Of a stretch of 64,000 nucleotides of DNA, positions 48,695 to 59,626 are shown piece after piece. Numbering within the stretch: the stretch's first letter is position 1; each line of letters opens with the position of its first letter. The notes below the pieces were generated by a model. The model worked only from the letters and a program-made list of their open reading frames with translations. It had not been told where the DNA came from and did no database searches. Origin of the DNA: Corbicula japonica (lineage: Eukaryota; Mollusca; Bivalvia; Venerida; Cyrenidae); NCBI GenBank assembly GCA_038501625.1, contig JAZAYU010000003.1:1243001-1307000 (forward strand), in the 5' to 3' direction. The position numbers and the translations under genes are program-made.

Positions 48695-48904
48695 CTATGA
48701 GTTAGCACTTTTTGACTGTCTTTGAATATTGAGTAGTTTTAGTACAGATGCTTTATAATTATTTAACGTTGTGATGTTTTCCCCTGTGTGGAACAGTTCT
48801 TCTACAGCTTCTTTGTAGTGGGAAACCGGCTCAAGGGAAGTTAATGTCTTTTCTGAGATTTCCTCCTTGACGTATGGGAGTTGCTTCTTGTTAGGTTCCA
48901 CAAC
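48695..48904 (-). CDS. MRPS35: MRPS35 terminal exon
   Basis: Acceptor AATTTTCAG, 69 codons and stop TAG. The end [12 protein letters not shown] matches human YKESVKRLLNV, followed by an eleven-residue extension. Confidence 0.93.
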   Translation of the reverse strand, partial: VVEPNKKQLPYVKEEISEKTLTSLEPVSHYKEAVEELFHTGENITTLNNYKASVLKLLNIQRQSKSANS

Positions 48905-51900
48905 CTGAAAATTCATTTAAGTGTTGTAATTGGTAAAACTGTAAAATTTAAGAAAGTCCTACTGAAGACAGGGCCCATGATCATAATCCTGAGTCTGGAG
49001 ACCAGTTTCAAATCTCAAGCATCTGATTGGCCGAAATGGCAACCAGATGCAATTTCAACCAATCAGATGCTTGTGATTTGAGACTGGTCTCCTGATTTAG
49101 TTTAACGATCTTGGACCCTGGTATTTAAACTGAACTGAATATTATTCTTCCTATTTCAAGTGTCACATTTTTGTATTCGAAATATTTTTTGTAAATACCA
49201 TGTTTTATAAACCTTACTTGCATACTTTTTGATATATTGCAAGTTTATTTTTTCCGACACGAATTGTAAACGCAAGGTCATAGTGAAACTGGTAGGGTGC
49301 TAAAAAAATCTTTTTGATATTTAATTACTATAAATGATTCGTTTTCCCTGTTGAAACTTATTTAACAAGTCTTGATAATAAACCACTACTATACCTGATC
49401 TTTCTGCCTGTATGTATTAAGTAATTGTACAATGTTGTTTTTATTGGGGCTGTGATCCCAGGAGTAATCTAACATGTCCTCAACCGTCATCTCTGACTCC
49501 CACGACTCAACTTTCTGTAATTAATAATATAATTATATAGTCGAAAATCGTTGAAGTTGAAACTTTGACTCTCTTAAAATAAATTAAAAATGGCACTGTT
49601 GTAATTTTCCTTTACACATATAATAGTATGCTGCTTTAGTCCAATTTGAAATAAAGAATGATTTTATAAATCAAAAAAGCAAAATAATTCAAAATATTTT
49701 CAATTATTGTGAAATCATTAATTTTTCTGAGTTACTTATTTTTATGGATATCATGGGTAGATCAAACTCTCACAAAAAGTTAGAACTGAACATAAATATG
49801 ATTTATGTAAATTGAAAATCATACATTAACCCTTTCTTGGATATATACGCATTTTTAGGCATGTGCAACCAGTGTAGATCCAGATCAGCTGGCACATCCG
49901 TGTCATCTGATCAGGATCTGCACTGGTCGTATTTTGGTCAGAAATAACCTAATGAATCAAAAAGCGAACAGTTTTGATCCTGATCAGACGGCACGGATGT
50001 GCCGGCTGATCTGGATCTAAACTGTTTGCCCTAGCTATAAAGGTGTATCTGTATAGGAAAGGGTTAAAGAATCAACAAAGTTTCAATTTTATCAAACACC
50101 ATGACATTTCATGCCCTTGAATATCAAAGCATTAATAGTATATTCATTCATGTAAAAACAGCATACCCATGATTCAAAGTAGAGAGCAGTTATTAGGTAC
50201 TGGAGATATTCATAGTTCTGTTGCTTCAATGGACACCTGTAAACATGAAAAATTGTTAAATTTAATACAAACACATTATATTCTTGCATAACTATCATAT
50301 TTTTCTCAAGATTTCTCATGCTTGAAAAGTAATTATGCAAAACTGTGGCAATAAAATGGCAATTATTCAATAGCCACTGCAGCAATCTGCATAATTATTA
50401 AACTTGTGGAGACATAATGCCTGTATACAAGCATTAAGTTTGGTGAAGATATTGCAAATCTGGCGAAATACCAACAAGTAAAGGGCCTTAACTCCAGAGT
50501 GATTTGAGTAACCTGGTTGGTTATGATGCTGGCCAAGATATTATGGCCATAAGCGGTAAAGACAGGATAAGTATTACCTTAATTAGAGAGTGGACAGTGC
50601 TATCAACAACAGAAATGGAATATTCTAACAGTAATCAGTCTGTGGGCATCAGTGGAGTTGCCAGAATAAACAATGTTACAGTGACGTGAGCCTGAAGGTC
50701 CAGCATGATGTGGCTTACATATGCAACAAGAAATGATACAAATCTACAGACTGAATACTGTCATATGTTCCTCTTATTACACCAAAAAAACCCCCAACAA
50801 AATACCATAATTTCAATCAAGAACATGGTTTACTAAATAGTGGTAATAACAACAGTAAGGCATATAAATGCTATATATATATATATGCTGATAGCTATTA
50901 AATAGTTTTTGAGTTATGCATGGTCCATTATAATAGTGCTGTTATTTTCACTTTTTTATTGCCACATTAACCACATTTTTTTTTGACTTAAAAATATAAT
51001 CCATGCATAACTTCCTCTGCCCTTTAAACATGTACCAAGTTTCATACAAATCCTAGCTTACATGTTTTTAAGATATTGCTGGGGTCCAGTTTTCATAACA
51101 GATGGACAGACAGTTAACCTGTTGTCCCCTCCAGTGAAACCAGTATGGAACTAATGGCTTGAACTGATTAAATGTTGTCCAAATTGCATAAATTGTGGGT
51201 TCATGGTGAAAGCATTACAGCATAAGTAAGCTAGCGGGGCTCGTACCTGTCAGCTGTGAGTGTGATCTCGTTGTTCCTGGATCCTATCAGCCTCTGCAGC
51301 TTCTCCTTAGCATGTGTGTCCAGCTCCAGATCACTCATCTTCAACTGAAATATACCGCACCATACAACGACTTACAATCTCTACAATTAACATCCTATTA
51401 TCATGCATTGCACAGTTGTATACAGTTGAACCTGCCTTAGCAGCCACATGCATTCAGCAACCACCTGTCTTAAACTGCCAGTTTGAATATGTCCTAAAAT
51501 AACATTTTGTTCTAATATTTACCTGTCTGAAACAGCCAACTGTGTTAAGCAGCCACTTTTTGTGACTCCCTTGGGTGGCTGCTTGAGACAGGTTTGACTG
51601 TATATTTTGTGGGTTAGTATGAAAACAAATTTGTTGCTTCATGTACACTCAACATTATTTAGATTTGTAAAAGTACCTGTAGCACAATATTTTTCAATTA
51701 CGCATCACAGTTTAAATTTTTGCTTTGACTACAACTGCTTTTAATCATTTTTGTAATATTAAAGATTCAGGCCATTTGCATTCAACCTTAATGAAAGTAT
51801 TGAGTGAAAATAACACAACAAAATAAGAGCAAAAATTGTTCTAAAAGTTCTAAAGAATGATTACAAAGAGACTTGATTTTCTGCATTAAACCCTCAACTA

Positions 51901-54691
51901 AAAATTGATTTACTATAGCTTGCACTCCACACTCCAAACAAAGCAAACATTGCGTGGAAATCACAAACCTTCATTGTGACCACTCTAGCTCTAGGATCTC
52001 GTATAGATGGTGAAGAAAAACAAAAGTCTTGTGTCACAACGGTCACTGGGAAATGATAGTCCATATCTTCCTCTGTCCTCAACTCTTCTGGCCATGGTGT
52101 GCAGAACTCTGCAAGTTACAGCATAACTTTACTCCATATATACACCTTCATTACATCAGCGAACAGTGTAGACCCAGATAAGCTAGCACATCAGTGCCAC
52201 CTGATCAGAATCTACAGTGCCTTCTGATCAGGATCTACACTGTTTACATTTTGATTCCTTAGGTTATTTCTGATAACTTTGACTTATTTTAATGTATTTA
52301 AGCTGTAATCTCAATAGAGTGTCTCCTGGCCTATATAAAGTATATGAAGGGAAAAAAACTGGGTCAAGAACGCCTGTGTATTACATAAATCATTAAAATT
52401 CATTCACTAAGATAAATGTTCATGACCACTACATGATTGTATGCTTTCAATCACATTTAACAAAGTCTACCAACAATGTTGATATAAGGCAACCTAATCT
52501 AAATTTAATGTACCAAAATTGCCAAAACTCAGCCAAATGTCACCTGACACAAGTCAAAAAATGAAGAGCTTGGTGCAAATCTTGCTTAACCCTTTCCTCC
52601 ATTCCACCTTTATTGCATGGGCGGACAGTGTAGATCCAGATCACCTGGCACATCCGTTATTATTGATTCATTAGGTTATTTCTGACCAAAATGCAACCAG
52701 CGCAGATCCTGATCAGACGGCACGGATGTGCTGGCTGATCTGGATCTACACTGGTCGCACATGCGTAAAAATGAGTATTTATGGAGGAAAGCTTTAACTC
52801 CTTTATAATTACAAAAGAGATAAACCAGGTTTGTATCAAGCCTTAAATTTCTTTCTAGCAAGTTTCATCAAAATTCATCCTTAGGATTTGGATTTGGAGA
52901 AATGATGAAAAGATTTTATAACCAAATAATTCAAACAGTTATAACTCAATATTATGTGGAAAACTGACTTTTAATGGCTTCACAATGTTTCTGGATGTGT
53001 TTTGGTGTAAGATGTAGGAAGTTTGGGATCTTGATAAGTTCTGTGTTAGCGTACTTCTCTGGTGGAAACCCGTCACCTTTACACTCTGTCTTCCTCTGTA
53101 AAACAATCAGATATGAATATTAAACCAGACATTCTAAATTATGACAATCAGGTTAGACAGTATAAATGGGTACAGGTATCAAACACTTAGAATACCTCTG
53201 ACTTTGATACACTGTTTACAAGACATTTTCCTGTTGACGCATATATCACAGTAACTACTGTACATGTATATATCTGGCTATAAATCCATTATTTCTCTAG
53301 CTCCCCACCTGCAAGTGTTTTCATTTTGAGACAAAATGTGTTCTTATTTGGGTTACTAATACTTTACTGACAGTTAAATGTCAAGAAATGTCTCTTATGA
53401 AACAAACATATTTAAAGTCAGCGTGAATCTTAACATTGCTAATGTCAACAAAAGTTAGTGTTTCTCATGCAGATTTACAATACAGTCACAGTATCCTTTA
53501 AGCCCCGGTCACAACCCGCCATGCGTCTTTTTTGTCCGTACATGTTCTGCGGAGGTCACGTTCAGGGCATTTTTGGGTCTGACGTGGCAAGAGCAGAGAG
53601 GAAGCACGTCACACTGATGGTTGCACAAGTTGTGAGTATGTGGCCCGCACGCCATGTCTAGGGGTAAGCAGTTGCATGCATCGTACGTTGCGTATGTGGT
53701 AAGTGAGTTGTACGTGCTGACAATGTGCTTACAACGCAAGATCTCCGGGATTTCCATGTTAACGTACGGAGGCAGTACTTACATGGGCTGCTCACATACA
53801 CTGTTCTTACTCCCTCACCTGTTGTAAGTGTGTGCAAGTGTGGTGAACGCGAGTTAATTTCAGTCGCTGTTGGGTGATATATATAAGGCCGACCTATAGA
53901 TGCTTGATATATTTTAGTACTGCAGAGGTCCCTGCACACACCGTGCGTTGTAAGTGCGGAGCACGTACTTGCTCTGAAAGGTCCGCCTGAGTTCTGTGCG
54001 TGTTTTGGACAGTTGAACTGAGGAAGCACCGACCATGCACAGACCATGCAGACTTGCAGAGGCAGTTCGTTATGCACTCGTTGACGTACTGGGCACACAC
54101 CTCACCCGTACTGGGGGTGAATCGGAAGCCCACCCGCAGCTTGAACCCAGAGAAAGTTTTGCATGCACGAAAAATGCTACGGGGTCTCTGCATGCTCCCA
54201 AATCCGTATGGAGACGGTACTCACCACGTACAGATCCCTGAAATTGACCCACCTTTTTGATCATAGACAGCATGCACTTGCAAGTACGGCCGGTTGTGAC
54301 CGGGGCTTTAGTTAGTTCAATGATCTATTCAACAGATAAGCAGCAGTCTCATTAGGACTCGAGGGCCACTAATTTTCTGAAGTAAAATTACCATGTACAT
54401 GTAACTAGGCTTATTTCAGTGGAACAGTTACTCTGGCCATTTTGTTTGTTTTCGATCCTGACCCCCGACGAAGTGAGCTTATTTTCAGCAGAATAACATT
54501 TGTTACAAAAATCAAATTCCTTAAAAATCACTGTTGCCAGTTACAAAAACCATAAACAATACCTTAAGAGCACCTTGCCTCACTGGAAGTGGGACAACAG
54601 ACCATTTAAATGATTGAGCTGCTGGCCATACATTGGTCCAGTCTTGGTTCACGGGCATTTTGGTGTACCTTGGAACAACTGGCTTGCTCTC
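48695..54691 (-). CDS. MRPS35: Mitochondrial small ribosomal subunit protein mS35, gene body
   Basis: Seven minus-strand exons (54563-54691, 52969-53095, 51969-52108, 51247-51344, 50167-50236, 49395-49514, 48695-48904) join in phase with GT-AG introns to give 297 residues up to the stop at 48695. Blocks matching human MRPS35 include [50 protein letters not shown] and the C-terminal [12 protein letters not shown]. The protein is a structural component of the mitoribosomal 28S subunit. With the candidate exon at 60325-60423 it would be 330 aa, against 323 in human. The mitochondrial presequence must come from exon(s) upstream of 54691. Introns are full of MITEs. Confidence 0.95.
48970..49122. 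mobile_element. Family B element, copy 10
   Basis: GGGCCCATGATCATAATCCT to TTAACGATCTTGGACCC, with GATTGGCCGAAATGGC and ATTTCAACCAATCAG. It lies in the last MRPS35 intron. Confidence 0.8.
49395..49514 (-). CDS. MRPS35: MRPS35 exon, [14 protein letters not shown]
   Basis: Acceptor AATTACAG, exactly 40 codons, donor GATCAG|GTATAG. Follows the human pattern W-x5-EADMEEYIWEN. Confidence 0.9.
49826..50067. mobile_element. Family A MITE, copy 19
   Basis: TTAACCCTTTCTTGGATATA to GTATAGGAAAGGGTTAA, 242 bp with TTAA at both ends. It sits in an MRPS35 intron 100 bp from the exon at 50167. Confidence 0.85.
50167..50236 (-). CDS. MRPS35: MRPS35 exon, [14 protein letters not shown]
   Basis: Acceptor TGTTTACAG, 70 bases, donor TCATGG|GTATGC. 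Short and highly conserved. Confidence 0.93.
51247..51344 (-). CDS. MRPS35: MRPS35 exon, LKMSDLELD to LTAD
   Basis: Acceptor TATTTCAG, 32 codons plus two bases, donor GACAG|GTACGA. Encodes [15 protein letters not shown], matching human DDHAKKKLIKLVGER. Confidence 0.93.
51423..51600. mobile_element. TA-flanked MITE, CAGTTGAACCTG ends
   Basis: CAGTTGAACCTGCCTTAGCA faces GCTTGAGACAGGTTTGACTG, with TA duplicated outside (51421-51422, 51601-51602). The CAGTyrAACCTG terminus fits pogo/Tigger-type Tc1/mariner elements. Internal AGCAGCCAC motifs are repeated. A left-end copy lies at 63294-63450. Confidence 0.75.
51969..52108 (-). CDS. MRPS35: MRPS35 exon, FCTPWPEEL to RARVVTMK
   Basis: Acceptor ACTTGCAG, 2 + 138 bases, donor ATGAAG|GTTTGTG. 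A family A MITE begins only about 14 bp upstream of this acceptor, so the usual polypyrimidine tract region is transposon-derived. Confidence 0.93.
52123..52280. mobile_element. Family A MITE, copy 20 (3' truncated)
   Basis: ATAACTTTACTCCATATATA, one hairpin with a duplicated half, then loss after TTATTTCTGATAA. It starts 14 bp from the MRPS35 exon 51969-52108. Confidence 0.75.
52586..52797. mobile_element. Family A MITE, copy 21 (internal deletion)
   Basis: TTAACCCTTTCCTCCATTCC to TTATGGAGGAAAGCTTTAA. The first hairpin has lost its second half. Confidence 0.8.
52969..53095 (-). CDS. MRPS35: MRPS35 exon, [12 protein letters not shown]
   Basis: Acceptor TTTTACAG, 42 codons plus one base, donor TTAAAA|GTCAGT. 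The most conserved block of the protein is here. Confidence 0.95.
53500..54314. mobile_element. GC-richer DNA element, AAGCCCCGGTCACAACC ends
   Basis: AAGCCCCGGTCACAACC on the left (from about 53502) and GGTTGTGACCGGGGCTT on the right (54294-54310) are a perfect 17-bp inverted pair. The interior is visibly GC-richer than its surroundings and dense in GTACG, GTGCGT and GCATGC words. Open frames of 60-146 codons overlap on both strands here, but none has recognisable domains. It sits in the MRPS35 intron between 53096 and 54562. Confidence 0.75.
54563..54691 (-). CDS. MRPS35: MRPS35 exon with MPVNQDW motif
   Basis: Acceptor GTCTTTTACAG, 43 codons in phase 0, donor CTTAAG|GTATTG. Encodes [20 protein letters not shown] and [11 protein letters not shown], aligning with human KMAVDQDWPSVYP and AVPLPVRMG. 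Confidence 0.93.
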
Positions 54692-54905
54692 CTGTAAAAG
54701 ACAAACAGATACTGTTAACTATTTACACATCAAGACAAGCCTTCTACCCAGTATTATAATTTTTATATTTTAATTGTGTTTTTGTGTGGACTGAACTGCA
54801 GATGACATAGCTGGAGATAGGGTATAAATATTCTTCTTACTACCTTTTAAAATTCCGTCTACAGAGATAAGGGAGAATTTTTAACCTAATGTTTCATAAA
54901 GATGC

Positions 54906-55130
54906 TCAGCCCTTTACTCCATGAGTTATGGCTGATATCTCTGGGCCTACACTGTAGATCCAGATCACTGTTGTATGATCAGATCTACACTGTTCACTTT
55001 TAGATTCACTGTGTTATTTCTGATCAAGCTGTGACCACTGTAGATCCAGATCAGATGGCATAGATGTGCTGGCTGATCTGGATTTACACTGTTAGCACAT
55101 GTGATAAAACCTATATAATATGGAATAACT
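54906..55130. mobile_element. Family A MITE, copy 22
   Basis: AGCCCTTTACTCCATGAGTT to TAATATGGAATAACTGG; both hairpins present, termini worn. Confidence 0.7.
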
Positions 55131-55556
55131 GGAAAAACTCCGTGTTCTAACGCCAAAGGCCATTCCTTGCAGAAGCAATCTTGATCAAAGCAACGCATTG
55201 TTTTACTTTCAAGTTTTTCACCATGTTAAATAGTTATATAAACAATAAGCATTATAAGCAAGGCTGTCTGAAAATCAAAAACTAAGGAACTTTTTTGGGG
55301 CTGCAAATTTCTAAACAAGTGAGATTCTTTTTTCTTGCATTATACTGATATATTCATCATCAAACTGAGAGTAAAAATAGACAACTTACTTTCAATATAT
55401 GACGTAATAGTTGTGGTTCAAATACTCAACATTGTGGAGTTAGTAGGGAATAATATCTGATTAGGCTACACAAAAATTAATTACTTAAAATGTCAAGTAA
55501 TCATGTAAGTAAGCTTGAACTAGAGGCCCTGAAAATCACATCTGTTTCAAAATATA

Positions 55557-55787
55557 TAAACCCTTTACTCTAAAGATACAATGTTATTGCATGGATGAAC
55601 AGTGTAGATCCAGATCTGCCAGCATATCCGCCATCTGATCGGGTTTGCTTTAACATTCATAATGTTATTTCTGACCAAGATTAAAACAAGTGCAGATCCA
55701 GATCAGATGGCACAGATGTTCCAATTGATCTGGATCTACACTAGTCACACAGGTTTAAAAACGTGTATAAATGGAGTTAATGGTTAA
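55557..55787. mobile_element. Family A MITE, copy 23
   Basis: TAAACCCTTTACTCTAAAGA to ATAAATGGAGTTAATGGTTAA. A family B copy follows 40 bp later. Confidence 0.75.
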
Positions 55788-55826
55788 ATAAAGCTCATTA
55801 TCTTCAGTGATGAACACAAACCTGTG

Positions 55827-55970
55827 TTCAAGGTTATAAAGCTGAGATTGGAAACCAGTCTCAAATCTCAAGCATCTGATTGGCTGAAATGGCGACCAGA
55901 TGCCAGTTCAGCCAATCAGATGCTTGAGATTTTGACTGGTTTCCAAGCTCAGTTTGATAACCTTCAGACC
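55827..55970. mobile_element. Family B element, copy 11
   Basis: TTCAAGGTTATAAAGCTGAG to CAGTTTGATAACCTTCAG; GATTGGCTGAAATGGCGACC faces CAGTTCAGCCAATCAGATGC. Full length. Confidence 0.85.
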
Positions 55971-56739
55971 AGTAATTCAAGTGATGAACCTTAAACCTGT
56001 AACTCCCATAGTGAAATATCACAAATTTAATAAATTTCCTCACTCTGATCATTCTCTTTTCTCTTTTTCTGTCAACAGCACTACCCTTCTTTTTAAGCTG
56101 GTAACGTCTGAATCCTGAAGAATAAAAGTTGTTTCACCATCAAATAAAATACCTCTCAAAACAATAGCATTACGAAGTGGTAGCTTTCCACAGCACATCT
56201 TAAGTTTTGTCATGAATGTCAATTCTGATGTTTCTTGACTGGGCTCCAGTGAGAAGTCTTTTGATGATGCTATGTGATGTTGCAGATGTCATAGTGTTCA
56301 AGTTTAAGGAGCGCTATATATATGATGTCAAATGCCTTGCTTAAATCACTGATGGCTATCATGTTATACTGATCTTTAAGCAGGGCACTCTTACTGCTAA
56401 CTATCATGTGCTCATGAAGCTTGCAGCAGATACTAGTGAATGTGAATGATCTGTAACCACCTGTATTTGACAGGTCTTAAAGAAACTAGACTGATCCCTC
56501 AAGACATTGGTGCCTGCACTTCTGAAACAACATCTGTAACAAAATTGTTTATCAGGTACAATATTACGCGGTTTCGCTTACTGACACAGTCGGGATGATG
56601 GACCCGCTATACCGCGTTATAAAGAGTCCGCAGTGTATTAACAACATGAGGTGATCATGAATAGTTAATGAGGTGAAACTGGTTGCAGGACAAATTCCTT
56701 TACAACAATCTACACATCATGTCTGATATTCTTTGCAAG

Positions 56740-57250
56740 TTTGAAAGAATTAAGCGAGATAGAAAATGTGGAGTTGATGCCACAAAAATTTATTACTGAA
56801 ATTAACAAAGGGTCACAACTCTTGTAAAAAATGGTTGCTGGAAAAATCTTTTTAATGATCATTTACACATCCTGCTTTATCATCAATACAAGTTTGAAAG
56901 AAATCTGCCTGATAGTTAATGAGGATTTGATACCACAAAATTTTATTACTGAAATTAACAAAGGGCCATAAGTCTGGTAGAAATGGTTGCAGGAAAAATC
57001 TTTTCTTTACATTCTGCTTGATCATCTGTGCAAGTTTGAAAGAAATCTGCCTGATAGTTAATGAGGAGTTGATGCCACAAGGTTAGGAAGATGTACAGAT
57101 GGATGGACAGATGTACAGACACACCTACAGAAAAATGCAACTCTATATGCCTTCCACTTTGTGGGAGCAAAAACATACACCTCCCAATTTGTGGGGGCAT
57201 TAAATATGCTTCTCACTTTGTGCGGGCAAAAAAATCCATGCTGTCACATT
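56740..57250. repeat. Tandem repeat family, AGTTAATGAGGAGTTGATGCC type
   Basis: At least two consecutive ~130-bp units contain GGTTGCAGGAAAAATCTTTT, CAAGTTTGAAAGAAATCTGC and CTGATAGTTAATGAGGAG. They end with GATGTACAGATGGATGGACA and GCAACTCTATATGCC. A further copy is split between 59500-59626 and 60518-60600. The CACTTTGTGGG repeats at 57150-57240 form its tail. Confidence 0.75.
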
Positions 57251-57678
57251 TGCTTTCACCAAAACATCTGGTACAGCTCCCTGTCTAATGCATCTATTAC
57301 AAACATGACAAAACAGGTGCAATCTTTTGGTGGAACTTAGCTATGGGGCCATAACTTGTGCTGGCACAATTTCATATGCTGACTTTTTATTATTTATGCT
57401 GAATTTTTTTATTTATATGGGTCAAATATGAAGAATGAAAACCAATGGCCTTAGCTAGTTGGAACTCCTTCAGTCTGCATGGTAAATGTCTGACCCATTG
57501 TTATGCGTGGTGTAATGGAGGCAACTCCATCCAAGGTTTCCACTAAAACATGTTTTTGTAATCAGTACAGTATTTACTGATCTTTGAACACATGCACATC
57601 CTACAACTGACACTTCACCATCTCTACTATTCCTTGAATGCTTCAGCTGTGAAAACAATTCACACTTTTCCTGCTTAT

Positions 57679-58926
57679 GGGCTGTTTCAAAAAAAAATGG
57701 CTGGAAAAGTGAAAAAATAGTGAAAAATTAAAGTTCATTCAAATTCCAAACTTTTTATTCTGTATTTTTTGCTTATTGAAACTGAGTAAAGAACTGAAAA
57801 GATTTTTGAAATCGGTCTACTGGTTGCTGAGATATTGTCATTTGAAAAATGGCAAGTGAAGTGAAAAAAATGTAAAGAATTTAAGTTCATAAAAAGTCCA
57901 GACTGGTTGGTCCATATGTTTGTACAGTCTTTACTGTGATCAAAATCAATCAAGTTATACTCATATGTGGCAGAATAAAATTTTTATGGAGGTTTATTGA
58001 CCAATATTAAATAAATCAAAGAATTTTAATTTATGTGCTTAAAATACAAGTATTACGGTTTCTTATTATTTAAATGTGTATTTCTGTTACAAAACATGTT
58101 GAAGCATCAAATATAAGTGCTTTAGAACTTGTGGTATCACATAAAGATAAAAAATTCATATTGTTAAGAAAGTGTGTCACACTCCTGACAACCACATAAT
58201 TGCAGTGTACTCAAAAATGTTTCACTAAGGCCATTCCTGTTTGTCACAATTTAACAAAACATGACAAAGACTTCTAGGAAAAAACATGCTCTTGTTTTCA
58301 TGTAAAGGATATGTTGACAGAATATTGCAATATGTGCATAATGTCACACTCCTGACAAATTTAGCTGACTTCTTCTGAAGAGAGCTGCAGACAAATATAA
58401 TTTCAATAGAGGTGATAATATTATAATTATTGCATCTAGAAACATTAAAATTAATGATACACAAAACATTTCTTATGTACTATTAATCTTTAAAGTCCTA
58501 TAAATTTATAAAGCAAAGATGTATTGATTTTCATGAGGTATTTTCTAATCTACCACACTTGACTTAATAGCATAAATTTTGATTACTTTAAGTATAATAT
58601 GCTTAATTTTATCATTATTTGATGCCTAATAATTGCACCTTTAAATAAAAAACACTAAAACTTGTCTTTACTCAAGCTTTTTGTAAAATAATGGTCTGAA
58701 CAAATGTAATTTTGAAAAGTGTCACACTTTTTTGTCACACTCCTGACATTTATTGCCCATTATTTTAAAATATTTTTTTAACGGATGGTGCTATTTTGAT
58801 GAAACTTCACAAATCTTTAAAGGGCATGATGAGACACCTCTGCAAAGTAGGAAAATGGAAGTAACTGTTTGTTGTACATTTTTATAACAGGAAAACCCAA
58901 ACCAGCCATTTTTTTTTAAACAGCCC
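57679..58926. mobile_element. TTAT-flanked DNA element with TGTCACACTCCTGACA repeats
   Basis: Inverted ends GGGCTGTTTCAAAAAAAAAT and its complement ATTTTTTTTTAAACAGCCC, extended by GGCTGG/CCAGCC, are flanked by TTAT on both sides (57675-57678, 58927-58930). TCACACTCCTGACA occurs inside three times (near 58170, 58342 and 58733). It is 1248 bp with no long ORF. It lies between the MRPS35 exon at 54563 and its upstream exon(s). Confidence 0.65.
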
Positions 58927-59626
58927 TTATGCTAAAGATTCAGGAGTTATCAATGTTTGTAACAAAGTGCACTTTTGGACAGATAATAATATCTACTAAT
59001 GGTCTCAAACATTTCTGTAAGCAATAAACACTGAAATTACATCATTTGATATTGTCTTTAATGAAAATGCAACAAAAACAAATAAGGCATCAAAATAGGA
59101 CTTCCAACTGTGAGCACTGATGATAGCCCTGTTTTGGTATGATGGAAATACTTTTTTGTGAAGACAGTCTCAAGATCAGTACAATATATGTCTGTCTTCG
59201 AGTTATTTTTTTCTTCATTATTGTGGACATGCAATTGGTTCACCACTTATTATAATATTATCCAAAGAAAACTATATATAACCGTCTTCATGTTTTAGGG
59301 GTTGACATGTCATGTGTAAATAAGGGGTTAAAATGAAAGAGAGCTTGAAATGTCTTGGGGTTGAAATGTCTTGCTATCTTTATATCTACCCTTACCTCAA
59401 CACAAACACCAAATGATAAACCTAACCCTATCATAGACAAGACATTTGCACATAGACTGTGTCCCAGGGACACTGATGACCCCACTGCTTCAACAAAATT
59501 TGTAACAGGGCCATAACTCTGGTAAAAATAGTTGCAGGAAAAAGTCTTTTCTTTAAGACCATCTACATATGCCACTTGATCATCCATGCAAGTTTGAAAG
59601 AAATCCGCCCAATAGTTAATGAGGAG

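Noticed and set aside
53509..54273. Six overlapping ORFs of 67-146 aa on both strands
   Set aside because: All lie in the 17-bp-TIR element; mutual overlap and lack of domain motifs argue for chance openness in GC-richer sequence.
392..55787. Regularly spaced repeats as a CRISPR-like array
   Set aside because: Copies are palindromic transposons at irregular spacing in an intron-bearing animal genome.
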